DNA of 64,000 nt from Meghimatium bilineatum (Eukaryota; Mollusca; Gastropoda; Stylommatophora; Philomycidae), in the NCBI GenBank assembly GCA_034231615.1, contig CM067318.1, positions 40,269,237 to 40,333,236 on the forward strand, given 5' to 3'. Made by a program: the position numbers and the translations under genes. The notes beneath the pieces were generated by a model, which ran no database searches, was not told the origin of the DNA, and worked only from the letters and a program-made list of their open reading frames with translations. Positions 42,701 to 55,604 of this stretch are shown here, one piece after another. The number at the start of each line of letters is the position of its first letter. The stretch's first letter is position 1.

Positions 42701-45700
42701 ATAAATAAAAAAATTGGTACATAAAAAAAATAATTTTGTGACGGTAACTTTTATCACTCCTCCCCCCTCCCGATTCCCCACTTCAACAACAGTCAAAACT
42801 TAACCCTTCCCCCCACCATTGTTGACGTAATGTTTGGACAGCCTGAAAGTGTAGCTCATGTTTGCTCATCAACTTTTATTGTTATGGACAACACCAAAAT
42901 ACAACCATTAATACATTTCTTGATTAATCAAACATCAAGATACAACACGCGATACATTTCTTGATTAATCAAACATCAAGATACAACCAGCAATAGATTT
43001 ATTAAGAATCTTTGAGTCTATATCAAATGATACTATTATACAAGATGTTTGTGATGAGACAAATAAATATGCTGACAAGCGTGTTACTGATAGGAAAAAC
43101 TTTGTTTCCGGATTAAAAACGGATTATTATAATTATTTGTTTGAAATATTGTTTCATTTTGCGAGATATGAATGTAAGTTAATGGTTTATACCTCTCCTC
43201 CATAACATAAAGAAGCATCACGCTTGTACATTCATAAATTAGAGTAGGCCATATAGTGTAATAATAGGCATACACTCAAATTCTTGAACATGAGAATGCG
43301 GTTGGGTAAATTGTTTTGGAGAAAACAAATTCAACAGACCTTGCAATTATCCCCCCCCCCCCACTGCAGTTACGATTTGACCCCCCCCCCCCCCCGCAGC
43401 CAAGGGGTTAACTAAAACATCAAGATAATACAAGCAATATATTTTTTGACTAAATAGAACATCAAGATATTACAACAATATTTTTATGAATTCAATAAAA
43501 CATCAAAATACTACAAAATATACATTTGACATTTGTTGATTATCTAAAACATCAAGATACAACAGACAATACAACAGACAATTTCTTGATTAACTAAAAA
43601 GAAGTTCATAAAAGAGTAGAGGATTGACTTTTTGTACTCGGATTTCCCTATATATAGGCTACTCTGTATCTGTCAGCGAAGCGGCACGTCGCCTACTAAA
43701 AGTACCACTCACAGCACGTAACTCCGTAACTCCAAGCGATAATCGCAGAAATCTCTTTAGAATGCACTAGTACACACTTTTCCAAGATGTTTGTCTATTT
43801 GTCCCGAAAAAATACTTTGTATAGCGCGTTTCACTAGCTGTACCCTCAAACAAATGTCATTATCTGATTAACCGTCTAACGTCTTATGCTATTTTTTTGG
43901 GGCATGCGATGTTATTTTTAGTTTGACCCAACAAATGTATACTTTATTTTTGTACATCATGTCTAATTTTTGTGCACGAATAAAATCCTTTGAGCTTAGT
44001 CGGCATACTAATTAGTATTTACTAATAGTAATAGTAATAGTAATAGTAATAGTAATATTACGACAACAGAATTGTCTCGCTTCATCAACAACTTCAACTG
44101 TGCGTATATGAAGCGGTCTTCGATAGGAGTTGTGACTCTGGGTCTTCACTTGCGCTACCGATCTGTCACTGATTCAGTTGTTAATATCCCCTCCAAATGC
44201 GACTAATGGTGTTTCTAACGACATTAAATTGTCTGACCCCTGTACTGTGTGAATGTCTAGTCTGTAAGCGTCCAATGATGATGTTTCATTATTCAGTAGT
44301 GAGATGAACCAGACTTGTGCATTTAATTTGCAACTGAATTTATTAGAAAACAGCCAATCTGTTACAGTCATTCAATAATATGGCCAGTGAGTTTTGTGTT
44401 CAGTAAATTTCACGGGAAACTCATGAACTTGTCTCGAGTTATTGCCTAAAATGTTATTTTGACATTCATCTATTTCATGACCTCATGAATCATGAGGTGA
44501 GTACAATCCGGGTAATCACGAGAAGTTAATGACTAGGTGAACACAGTCGATATGTTGAATGATATTCAATCAGGGAATATCTTTTACAAAAGTAAAACCA
44601 GAAAGGTGCATTAAAAAAAACTGTGTGTGTGTATATATATAATAGCACATCATAAATAGTTTTCTTCTTGAAAAGTTTGCAAATTTGTAGCTTTTTTCGC
44701 CAAGCAGCTCTCTGGAAAATCTCTAACATATCTGCGTCCATTGCGTGCTGACTATCAATTATGTCAACTTTTCTAAGCAAAACTTTCTATTTTACTCCCA
44801 CACCCCTGTCAACAACTTATCAAGAATTGAGAAAAAATGTACTCCTCCACCTAAAAATATTTTACGCAGAAGAAATGCTCGAAGAAAAAGCAATAATTTT
44901 GTAGAATTATAACTGTTTTCCCTTCAAACTCACACAATTTAATCGCTGTATAAAAACCGTTTATTGACGCCATCATTTGTCAACTCTCTCCCTCTCCCCC
45001 TGGGAAAAAAACTCGATAATGATAACAGACCAACCGAGTTATGAGTTATGTTATTTTATTATTTATTTTTTGGGCGGGGGGGGGGGGGTTATAATGGGTG
45101 TAATTTTGAAACATTAAAAGCAGAATTCCACACACTAAATGTTGACATCATCGTGGGGATAAAATTGTGAGTCGCGTGTGTTCCATCTGGTTCGGTACCG
45201 TTGAGTCAGATGTGCGTGCAGTGTAGAAAGATAGGTTGGAGAGTTTTTTTGGTGGCGCTTCTGGAAGTAAAACTCCTTGCGCCACACAACAACTGCTCCA
45301 CCCTAAACAGCTGGTTTGATGACGGCAGCGAAGATACGCCAAGGCGTGATATTCGTCATGGGTGATGTTGTAGCATTTGAAGAGATCAACTTCAGGGATG
45401 ATGTTGATGTTAGAGACAACATAATTGTCTCGCTTCATCAACAACTTACCTCTGCTATTCAATTCACATCTAACATCTCCACTACTTCTGTCAACTTCCT
45501 TGACATCATTGTCACTATTCATCCCACATACATCAGCACATCCGTCTACTATAAACCTACTGATACACATGGCTTTCACTTGCTCTACACTTCTTCTCAT
45601 CCTTCCGCTTGTCGCAACTCTCTACCGTACTACCAGCTTCTTCGCTTTGTCGGTTATGTAGCGATGACGACGACTTTCTCGACAAATACCCTGAGATGAT

Positions 45701-48700
45701 TGAGTTCTTTGGTAGGCGCTCGTTCCCTGACATCATTCTTTCAACAGCTTGGCTCGTGTACGTCAGTTATGTCGCCCCAAACCGTGACTAATTCCAAGGG
45801 TTCTTCCTCCTCATCTGATAGAGTTAAACGTGTCCTTACCTTTCATCCCCGTAACTCCACTATCCTGGTTTAAACATTATTCCCTTCTCCAGCCTGATCC
45901 TAACACCCGTGCCGCTTTCCAGGACTTGCCTCTGGTTGCCTATAGGCCGGACAAGAATCTTAAGGACATCTTGATCCACAGCCACCTTAGGTCTTCTGTT
46001 CCTGACCATTACGGTATTGTTCGTTGCTCACGCAGTCGTTGCTTCGTATCTACGCATGACCTTATGTGGTTCAGATGCGCAACGTTTCATTTCGCAAGGC
46101 CGTTTTACCATTGATGAGGCCTTTACATATGAATCTCGTAATGTCATCTACGTGATCATATATAAAAGCTGCGGTAAGCAATATATCGATTAAACGATTG
46201 AGCGACCGCTTCTGTAACCATCTTCATGCCATCAAGCACAATAAACCTAGTTCGGTTGCCACACACTTCAATGGCGATGGCCACCGTGGTGTTCTTGATA
46301 TTCAGGTCACTGCCATCAGATCATGCACCACCGATGATAGATCTAGGTACGCACTAGAAAATCTTCTTATCTTTGAGTTGTGTACCCTCAAGCCATTTAG
46401 ACTCAATTCCGGTCACTCTTTTGTCTAGTTCTGGGTTGGTATGGTTTTTGTGTTTATTCATTTTGTTCCGTCATTTACGTCATCTTTTTGTTCGTTTCGT
46501 TTCCACATATATTTACGCTTTTATGTACTTCATGTTCATATCCTTCCGGTATCTCATATCCACATTTCACTCGGATACGTGTGTGTGTCGTTGTTATTTC
46601 TACTCGTCGTCTTTTGATGTTATGTGCTTATCTTGATAAAGGCCTTTTGGTCGAAACGTCGATTATATCCTGTGTATTGTCATTTGTATAATTATATCAT
46701 GCGTAATGTTGTGTGTTTTATTATTTCACGTGATCATCCGACAGTGATAGTGTGTTAGTCGTCGTTCAGTAATGATTTAATTACCTGATATTAATTATAA
46801 CACTTAATTACCTACGTAAGTGCTAATAGAAGTGAACTGGGTTGCGTACGTCTGTATGGGAGGTATAGTTCTATAGCGTGAACACTGTAAAAGTCCAAGT
46901 CTTAACATTTCGCACTTCACTCGGTGGGTGGTTTTGTAACCAAGCGCATTATTTATTTAGTTTATGAAAGTAGAGGCGTTTTCTGAGCTGGGTAATATGA
47001 CACTAGCTATTGGGACGTTTGTGTCTGAGCAACAGATCACTCCTGGGCCGCTTAGCATCAATATTTTCATGTCCAAACGTATATAGTCAAGCATGATTCC
47101 AGTCAGATGCTGTCGTCAAACTGTACTTCAAGTTTCACTGGTGTTCTCTGATAGGCAGCGATCAATCACATTATTCGTCTCAGTGCAAATCTCATTTGAT
47201 CTTGTTGACGTAACAGTGCCAGTTCGATTTATAAAGCCTACGCCACACATTTAGCGTGACTGCACCGCGTAAAGGTCCTCTAAGGTCTTGATTAGTGGAT
47301 AGCCATGTGAGACACACAAGTAATGTAATTTCCTATTGTATTTCTATGAAATGTGCTTAATTATACACACTTTTCATTGCACATAGCAAAAACACAGAAA
47401 CTATGTAAAAACACATAGCTCATCTGCGAGTATGTTGCGAAACACATGTTTGTATGCTTACAAAAGACGGAGAAATAGCGAATACGCTGCTGTAATAAAG
47501 CTTAAATAGGAGGAGAAAAAGCAAACAGCTGAGACATGAAAATAATTGTGGAATTGTGAACAAACTCATTCCTGGCACAGCTTGGGTACAGCAGTTCTAA
47601 GAACCGAGATATTTAAACACAACCTAGGTGTTTACAACAAAATTGGTAGGGAAATATTCAAAGCAAAGAAAAAAAATATATAAAAGAATTCTGTGTGTAA
47701 TTCTGTTTACATGAAAAAGAGACGCACCTGCTAAAGTTGTAAGGATGGCTTTGTTGAGTTGCACAAATAAATAATTGTAAGAATTTTGAGATGGAAATTG
47801 GCATACACAAAGTTAATGGCGTGGATGATGATGATGATGATGCAGATGATGAAATAATCACTTTAGCGGATCTGAACTTGGGATATCGTGAGATCATAGA
47901 AAACGACTTAACCACTACGCCATAAATATAACCGACAATTTTTTATTAATATTTGCAAATAAAGGTTCAAAACACAAATGGGAAAAAGGGAGGGAGGGGG
48001 GAAGGGATGTTAATAAGAAAAAGATTGCAATATATTTTTTTTATTTTAATGACTTTTTTGTGTGGCTTGAATGAGCTTCTTTGTGCTCACTTTATGAACT
48101 GAATGACCTTTTCGTGGTTTTTTTTAACTGTCTGAATTGCCATTTCATCGATAGTCAAACGACGAAAACTTGCATGGTTTGTACACGTATACCAACATTA
48201 TTCTTTGTCAAAAACAATACTGCAGGGAACGATTGAAGGTAGAAGTAGCAGAGAAGGACAAAAACAATACTGCAGGGAACAGTTGAAGGTGGAAGAAGCA
48301 ATGCAGATCAAGAACAATACTGAAGGGAACTTTTGAAGGTGGAAGAAATAGAGTAGGGCAAAAACAATACTGTAGGGAACGGTTTAAGAAATAGAGTAGG
48401 ACAAAAACAATACTGCAGGGAACGATTGAAGGTAGAAGTAGCAGAGAAGGACAAAAACAATACTGCAGGGAACAGTTGAAGGTGGAAGAAGCAATGCAGA
48501 TCAAGAACAATACTGAAGGGAACTTTTGAAGGTGGAAGAAATAGAGTAGGGCAAAAACAATACTGTAGGGAACGGTTTAAGAAATAGAGTAGGACAAAAA
48601 CAATACTGCAGGAAACAGTTGAAGGTGGAAGAAGCAGAGTGGGTCAAAAACAATACTGCAGGGAACAGTTGAAGGTGGAAGACGCAGAGTGGAACAAAAA

Positions 48701-51700
48701 CAATGCTGTAGGGAACGGTTGAAGAAACAGAGTGGGGCAAAAACAATACTGCAGGGAACAGTTGAAGGTGGAAGACGCAGAGTGGGACAAAAACAATACT
48801 GTAGGGAACGGTTGAAGAAGCAGAGTGGGTCAAAAACAATACTGCAGGGAACAGTTGAAGGTGGAAGACGCAGAGTGGGACAAAAACAATACTGTAGGGA
48901 ACGGTTGAAGAAACAGAGTGGGGCAAAAACAATACTGCAGGGAACAGTTGAAGGTGGAAGAAGCAGAGTGGGTCAAAAACAATACTGCAGGGAACAGTTG
49001 AAGGTGGAAGAAGCAGAGTGGGTCAAAAACAATACTGCAGGGAACAATCGAAGGTGGAAGAAATAGAGTATAACAAATAAAAGCATGGATAGAAAACATC
49101 AAGGACTGGACCAGACAGAATTTTCCCGACTAGTCCGCATCGTTGAAGATAGAAATCATTGGGGGACCGTATGTTGATGCATCCAATATGGTACAAGATA
49201 GAAATCATTGGGGGACCGTATGTTGACGCATTCAATATGGTACCCTTTACGGGTTACGGGTTTATAGATATATAGAATGGGAGGAGGTTAAACCCTACAA
49301 CCTCATCCCAACTGTGTATGCACGTCTGTTTAAGTGTAATACGTTTCCGTAGACTTTTGAACTGCATGCAATTACATAGATTTTTATGTTATCAATATTA
49401 GGAGCACATGTTTGAGTTAAAAACATGAAGAACAATAAAAGTTAAAAACATGAAGAGCAATAAAAGTTAAAAACATGAAAAGCAATAAAAGCTAAAAACA
49501 TGAAGAGAGATGAATATCTCTGTATGTTATCAATATTGCGATTAAACGTTAGAGTTAAAACCGTGACGAGGGATGCATACATCCTGCACATTATTTCAAG
49601 AAATATGTTTGTAAATATAAAACGACCAACCGAAGTCATCCAGTCATGTGGACTGTATGGTCACAAGTGGTTAACATTGATGCCAACAAATGGTTGCAGT
49701 CTTTCATGTAATTGGATGTCCACAAATAAAAAGGTCCAAAACCTGTCCCCCTTCTAAAGATACAAATAGATCACACACTGATGAGTAGGAAGCATCTTTA
49801 CAGAGAATCGTATACCGCAGAAAGTTGGAGACTTCTGGGTATGACCCATATTGCATACCGTTGTCAGTTATAGTCTTGTAGGTATGACATGAGTAACTCG
49901 GAATAATTAATTGCTCATAATTCTATGCATAACAAGTAAGATGGAGGCAGCATCTCTCTGTAGATAAGAAACAAGAGATGAATGACTCATAATTCCTTGA
50001 GATTCAAAGAAACCAACAAACAAATAAATATGCCAGTGTCATGTGACGTATTCCTTCCAGAACGTAGTCTTCCCAATGAACTCTTTGAACCTCTCTCTGT
50101 CTTGGGCGAAGTGGCTTGCAACTTCCTGCATTCCAGTTGGTTACACACAAAAAACTAAAACAAATTAACATTGTAATTGTGCAGATTCAGATATGAGCCT
50201 GAAAGATGAGGCTGAAAGATGAGGCTGAAAGATGAGGCTGAAAGATGAGGCTGAAAGATGACGATGAGTTTTAAGAAACAGACATACACAAAACGCTGAA
50301 CATAACAGTCTCCCAATGCGAGGATTTTCACTCACACAATCGAAGGGAAAGATATTGAAGACGTATTGGTAACTTCCGATGCTGTGTGTCTCAATGATCG
50401 CACAGTAACTAAGACTGTCAGCACATTTTGAGACACCGACAGCAGTATGGACCTTGCATTGGTTTCCACCGAAATGGCTCCTCTATGCAGGATCCATTAT
50501 CGAAATGGCTCCTCTATCAGCGATCACTACCCGTGCATCATCCAGGTCAAGAGGCACAACCATGGGAAGTACATCAATGTATCGCAAGCCTTCCAGTATG
50601 ATAACTCGGACCTTGACAGTATAAGCACAATCAGGCACAGTAAGATACAGGTCAAGCGCACAAGGCGCACTGAGCTGAACCAGCCACCATGGCGGAATGA
50701 CAAGGTATGGCAGAAAGCACGCAACTCCGACCGCACTTCACCTACTAATATAACGACATTGAAGAATACTGTAGTTGACACTGTTTCACTGTTCAAGACC
50801 TGTGCTCAACAAGCCAATGATGAAAAGGGGAATGAATTCTGCAAACAGATGATTGAAATTGTAGTTCATTAGCAAACTTCAAAATTAGCGGTTGAGTTTT
50901 GGTTAATGTCTACCTGTCATTCACAACATTTAATCGGTTTCTGAGTTTTTAGTTAGTTTCAAACGAAGATACGATAGTTTAAATTTTAAGACACGAAAAT
51001 CAAATGAATATTTATTAAAATCAATATCTTGTTTATGTTTACTGTTTGAAGTTTACTAGGTGCGATGGCAAGAAGGTAAACAAAAGAGATCAAGATGTGC
51101 TGAAGGCAACTGAGGTGTGGTTTTTTTGGGGGAAGAATGATGAAAATCTATGGAAAACTAATGTAGAAATCCTCAGAGATAAAAAGAGTAAACATACAAA
51201 TTATAGAAACAAATTATATATAAGCAGAGACAGTGCAGATGTTTAGGGCATGCGATGAGAAAGAAAAATTTGAACATTTAGTAAACACCGTAAAGATTAA
51301 GGGAAGAAGAAACATAGGAAGACAAAAAAAGAGAAATTTCTCGATGTGTTGTCACTGTGGCACAAAATAATATCTCTAACAGAATTTGTTAACAACTAAA
51401 GAGACAGAGAGTTGTGGAAAAACATGATCGTCTACGCTACTCGGAATTGCAATAGAATGATTACTGTTTTAGCCGAAGACCAAACAGAAAACCATTAGCT
51501 ACCTCACTTTAGATCGCGACCCATTGATTGGGAATCTGTGTTAGAGGTTTCATGGTAACCTTATTGAAGACCTTACTTGAAGGCAAAGTCAAAGGGAAGC
51601 GAGCAAAAGGTATGCAGAGATACAAGTGTGAGAGTACCACCACAAGATGGACAGGTTACAGTTTAGTAGAGTGCACCACCAAGACAAGAGACCGGATGCT

Positions 51701-54700
51701 GGAGGTCTGCAGCAGCCAACATTCGTTGCGGAGACGGTACTTGATGATGATGATGTTAGAGATGTCTAGGAGGTAGGGGGTTGACTATGGTAGTGTGAAA
51801 GAATAAGAAAAAGCTAATCAAATGCTATTGAAATCATTAGATGTAAAAAAAAAAACCACTTAACAGCAGATGTGAAATAAAAACACGGAACTGCAGATGT
51901 GAAATAAAAACACGGAACTGCAGATGTGAAATAAAAACATGGAAGAAGGTGCGCACATTTAAATCTCCACTTTATTTATCAAGTAATAGCTACCAGAGAT
52001 TTTACTTCCTGTGAAAGACGGGAGATGACAAGGGATATATTCAAGTTGAAGGCTACCGTGTTATATTCACATTTGTAGGTTTGACAATTTATGAGGAGCA
52101 TGCAGGTATAAAAAAAATATTGTTAACATCGTAATGTTCGTCTGCTTTTAATGTAATAAAGATGCAGCCGCTGTCTGTCCTAAATATTTTAGCCTTATTT
52201 TTTTTTTCAATTCATCACCCGAAGTTTCGATCTCACCTATTTTTTCAATTAATCACCTGAAGCTTCGATCTCTCCTATTTTTTCAATTAATTACCGGAAG
52301 CTTCGATCTCTCCCATTTTTTCAATTAATCACCTGAAGATTTTAGAAGTGTTTTTATAAACGTAACGACATACTGTAGAAATATTTCCAGCACAATTGAA
52401 CCAAAAATGTGCATGTTGTCTATATAATGTATGTACACAAACACTAAAGATGTTTGTTTTTAAAATAAGGAAACTACCGCACATTTGGTGTGAAATTTGG
52501 AATACAATCAAACTTGGTTGTGTCTCAATTTGAACACTGCGCACGATTTTAACGTAAATTTGATTCAAATTCGTCGACCTATGTCATTGGAAGATTTGTG
52601 TCTTTTTCTTTGTAGAAGCGTTATGTCATCTAAGTAAAAGTTAATATTTATCGGAAATGAATTTGAAAATTTAATTCGTAGCACTTCAGAATATTGCTGT
52701 GAAAGTTTATAAATATTTGTGTCAGGAGTTGAACATGGACAACTGTATTACTATATTAATAATTCGAGAAAGAGAGTATTAGATATTTTGAATTTAAATT
52801 CCACTGAAGACGGATGTGTCGGGCCACTGGCGCAAATATAACGGCGACACAATGCATTTCCATTCTCTGGACTACATTCTGCTGGAAATCTAGTAGGACG
52901 TCCTACTGTAAGGGAGATCCAGCAGGAGTTTGAGAATGAACGAAGAAGAAGAAGAAGAATTTAAATAAACGTTCATTGAATAGATGGATCAAAGATAGCG
53001 AGGACAAATGTTGGTAGAAATAAAGAATAGGTCTCCACTGTGCTATTTATAGCACACTTCTATAAATAGCACACTGTTTACATTTCTTAACTAGGCGAAG
53101 TCACGGATTTCCGTGTAACACCAATAAAATTAATGGCTGCCGTGACGTCACATTCCGACAATCACTGAGTTCAACTCTAGACACAGACGAATTTATGCTT
53201 AATATCTTTCTTTTCCAATTTACATCTTTTAAAAATTTTTCCTATCACTTGTACTGAGCGCTCAGTAGTTCTGCGCGCTACACACGGAGCGAGGTGCGCA
53301 CACAGAAATATTATTTCTAATCCTAACCGTACTCTAAGTGTCATGTGACGTATTCCTTCCAGAACGTTGTCTTCCCAATGAACTCTCTGAACCTCTCTCT
53401 GTCTTGGGCGATGTGGCTTGCATTTTCTAGCGATGTATTCATGTTATCTTTAATGTCGTCAGTCCATCGTCTTCTTGGTCTGCCCCTTCTCCTCTTCCCA
53501 GGTACTCTTCCCTCCATTATCTGTCTTTCTAAACAGTTATGTCTCTTTACATGACCAAACAGGCGTAGTTTTCTTTTTGTTATTGTGTTTAGTAACCAAC
53601 ACTCTGGAATATTCAGTGTGTTTATAATATCTGAGTTTCTGATTTTATCCTTCCATGATATTCTAAGCATCTTTCTGTAGCATTTCAGCTCGAAGGCGTT
53701 GATCTTCTTTGCCGCTGTTTTACTTAGAGTCCATGTTTCACAGCCGTATGTTGCAACCGGAAAAATAAAAGTTCGTAACATTAGCACTTTCGTTTCTATT
53801 TTGTTGTTTTTCCATATGTTTTTCAGCCGTGTTATTTTGCAATATGCCATTGCCAATCTCTTCCTTATTTTTGCCATGCAGTCTCCTGCACCGTTGATGT
53901 TTGCTCCTAAGTATTCACATTTATACACACATTCTATCTCGGTATTGTCTATTTTGATTTTTTGGTTGTTGTGTTGTTATATCTGTTGATATGATTTTTG
54001 TTTTCTGCGTGTTTAAATACAAATTTTTTGCTTCGCTATATTTCTTTGTGTTCTTGATTAGTTGTTCCAATCCCTTTATATCGTTTGAAAGAAGTACTGT
54101 GTCGTCTGCGTAGCGTAGTTCCGGGATTAGGAATCCACCTACTATTACTGTTCACCGACAATTTTCTATGAATATTATGCTAATAATAAGTACTCTAAGT
54201 ACTTAACCTTAAGATTACCAAATCACACAACAAAGATTAGGAAATACCTCGAAACTTGAACAAAGGTCACAGTGGAGACTTATACTAGACTTCAGCCCAA
54301 ATGTTTAAGTGAAGGAAGAACGGCACGTAGATGGACTATTTTAGATAATTTTGACAAAGATCTCATTAGAAGAGTCATTTTCAGAATGTTTGATTTGAAA
54401 TTGAATTTTACACTACTAGATGAATCAAATGTATCTCCAATTCTGTGTAGAAGAGAACATTTTTCATTTCTGAATGCATCAAATATATTAATTAACCATA
54501 CGGCTTCCGTTAAGATTACCTAGTTTCAAATAGGACATAAAATGCCATAGAGTAATATTTCTAAGTCGCCAACAACATACACCATCCTTTACACCAAACG
54601 TTAAAATGTAGTCAAGGAAACTGCATCAATAGAGGTAGGTCATAAACGTGGCCAAGGGAGAGGGGGAAACTCCTCATTATCTGGAAGAGCTGGAAGAACT

Positions 54701-55572
54701 TCTAACTAACGGCTGACTGGGACACTGCGGGAGTTTATTCACTGAGGGATGGAGAGCAGAGCTTTATGGGAATGTCCCTAGTGTCGTGATGTTTGTATTC
54801 TGAGAAAGAATCAAGTATGCTAAAGGTAAGCACTTTGTGAAACATGCACACAATTGATTTTCAAAGACAAGTACCTCATGCATTTACCAATACAGTTATT
54901 TAGTTTTAAACAAATCTATAAGCAAATCCAGAAATTATGCGTCACGCCGATGTCACATATTTAAGCTGTATAATAAATTGTGAGAAATGATTGTACAAGT
55001 AATTTCCTCTGTCACACATTCACAAAATTCAAAGGAATATGCCGCCACGTGCAAATGGCAACACCTGGTGAAATAAAATTTATAAATTTCTGATGTCGTT
55101 CAATATTAAACTGCTATGCAAAATCTCATTAAATTCCACTAACTGGTTATTAAGATATTAAAGGGAATGTGTGGGCAATTATTTTCAAACGCACAATACC
55201 AACATATATAAATACCTTCATCCTCTGCGGAAGTGCGTGGAAAAAATCGTAAATATGAACCAACAGTGAATTAGTTGAAGAGAAACATGTCACATGTAAT
55301 ACTCGTAACTAAGATGTTGTCAATGGCAATCTCATAGAATATAATGTCATAGAGGTGTGGATGTTTGAGGCATCACAGTAGGATGTGTAAATAGATGTAA
55401 ATGTTTGAGGCATCACAGAACGATGTGTAAATAGATGTGGGTGTTTGAGGCATCACAGAATGATGTGTAAATAGATGTGGGTGTTTGATGCATCACAGAA
55501 CGATGTGTAAATAGATGTTGGTGTTTGATGCATCACAGAACGATGACAGACAGACAGATACACAGACACGCA

Positions 55573-55604
<32 letters not shown>

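Noticed and set aside
45148-45600. 150-codon minus ORF
   Set aside because: Largely the antisense of the Penelope-like reverse-transcriptase region; no domain of its own.
48501-49066. Overlapping ORFs of 125-143 codons on both strands
   Set aside because: They run through the LINE-derived tandem array; open frames exist on both strands because of the repetition.
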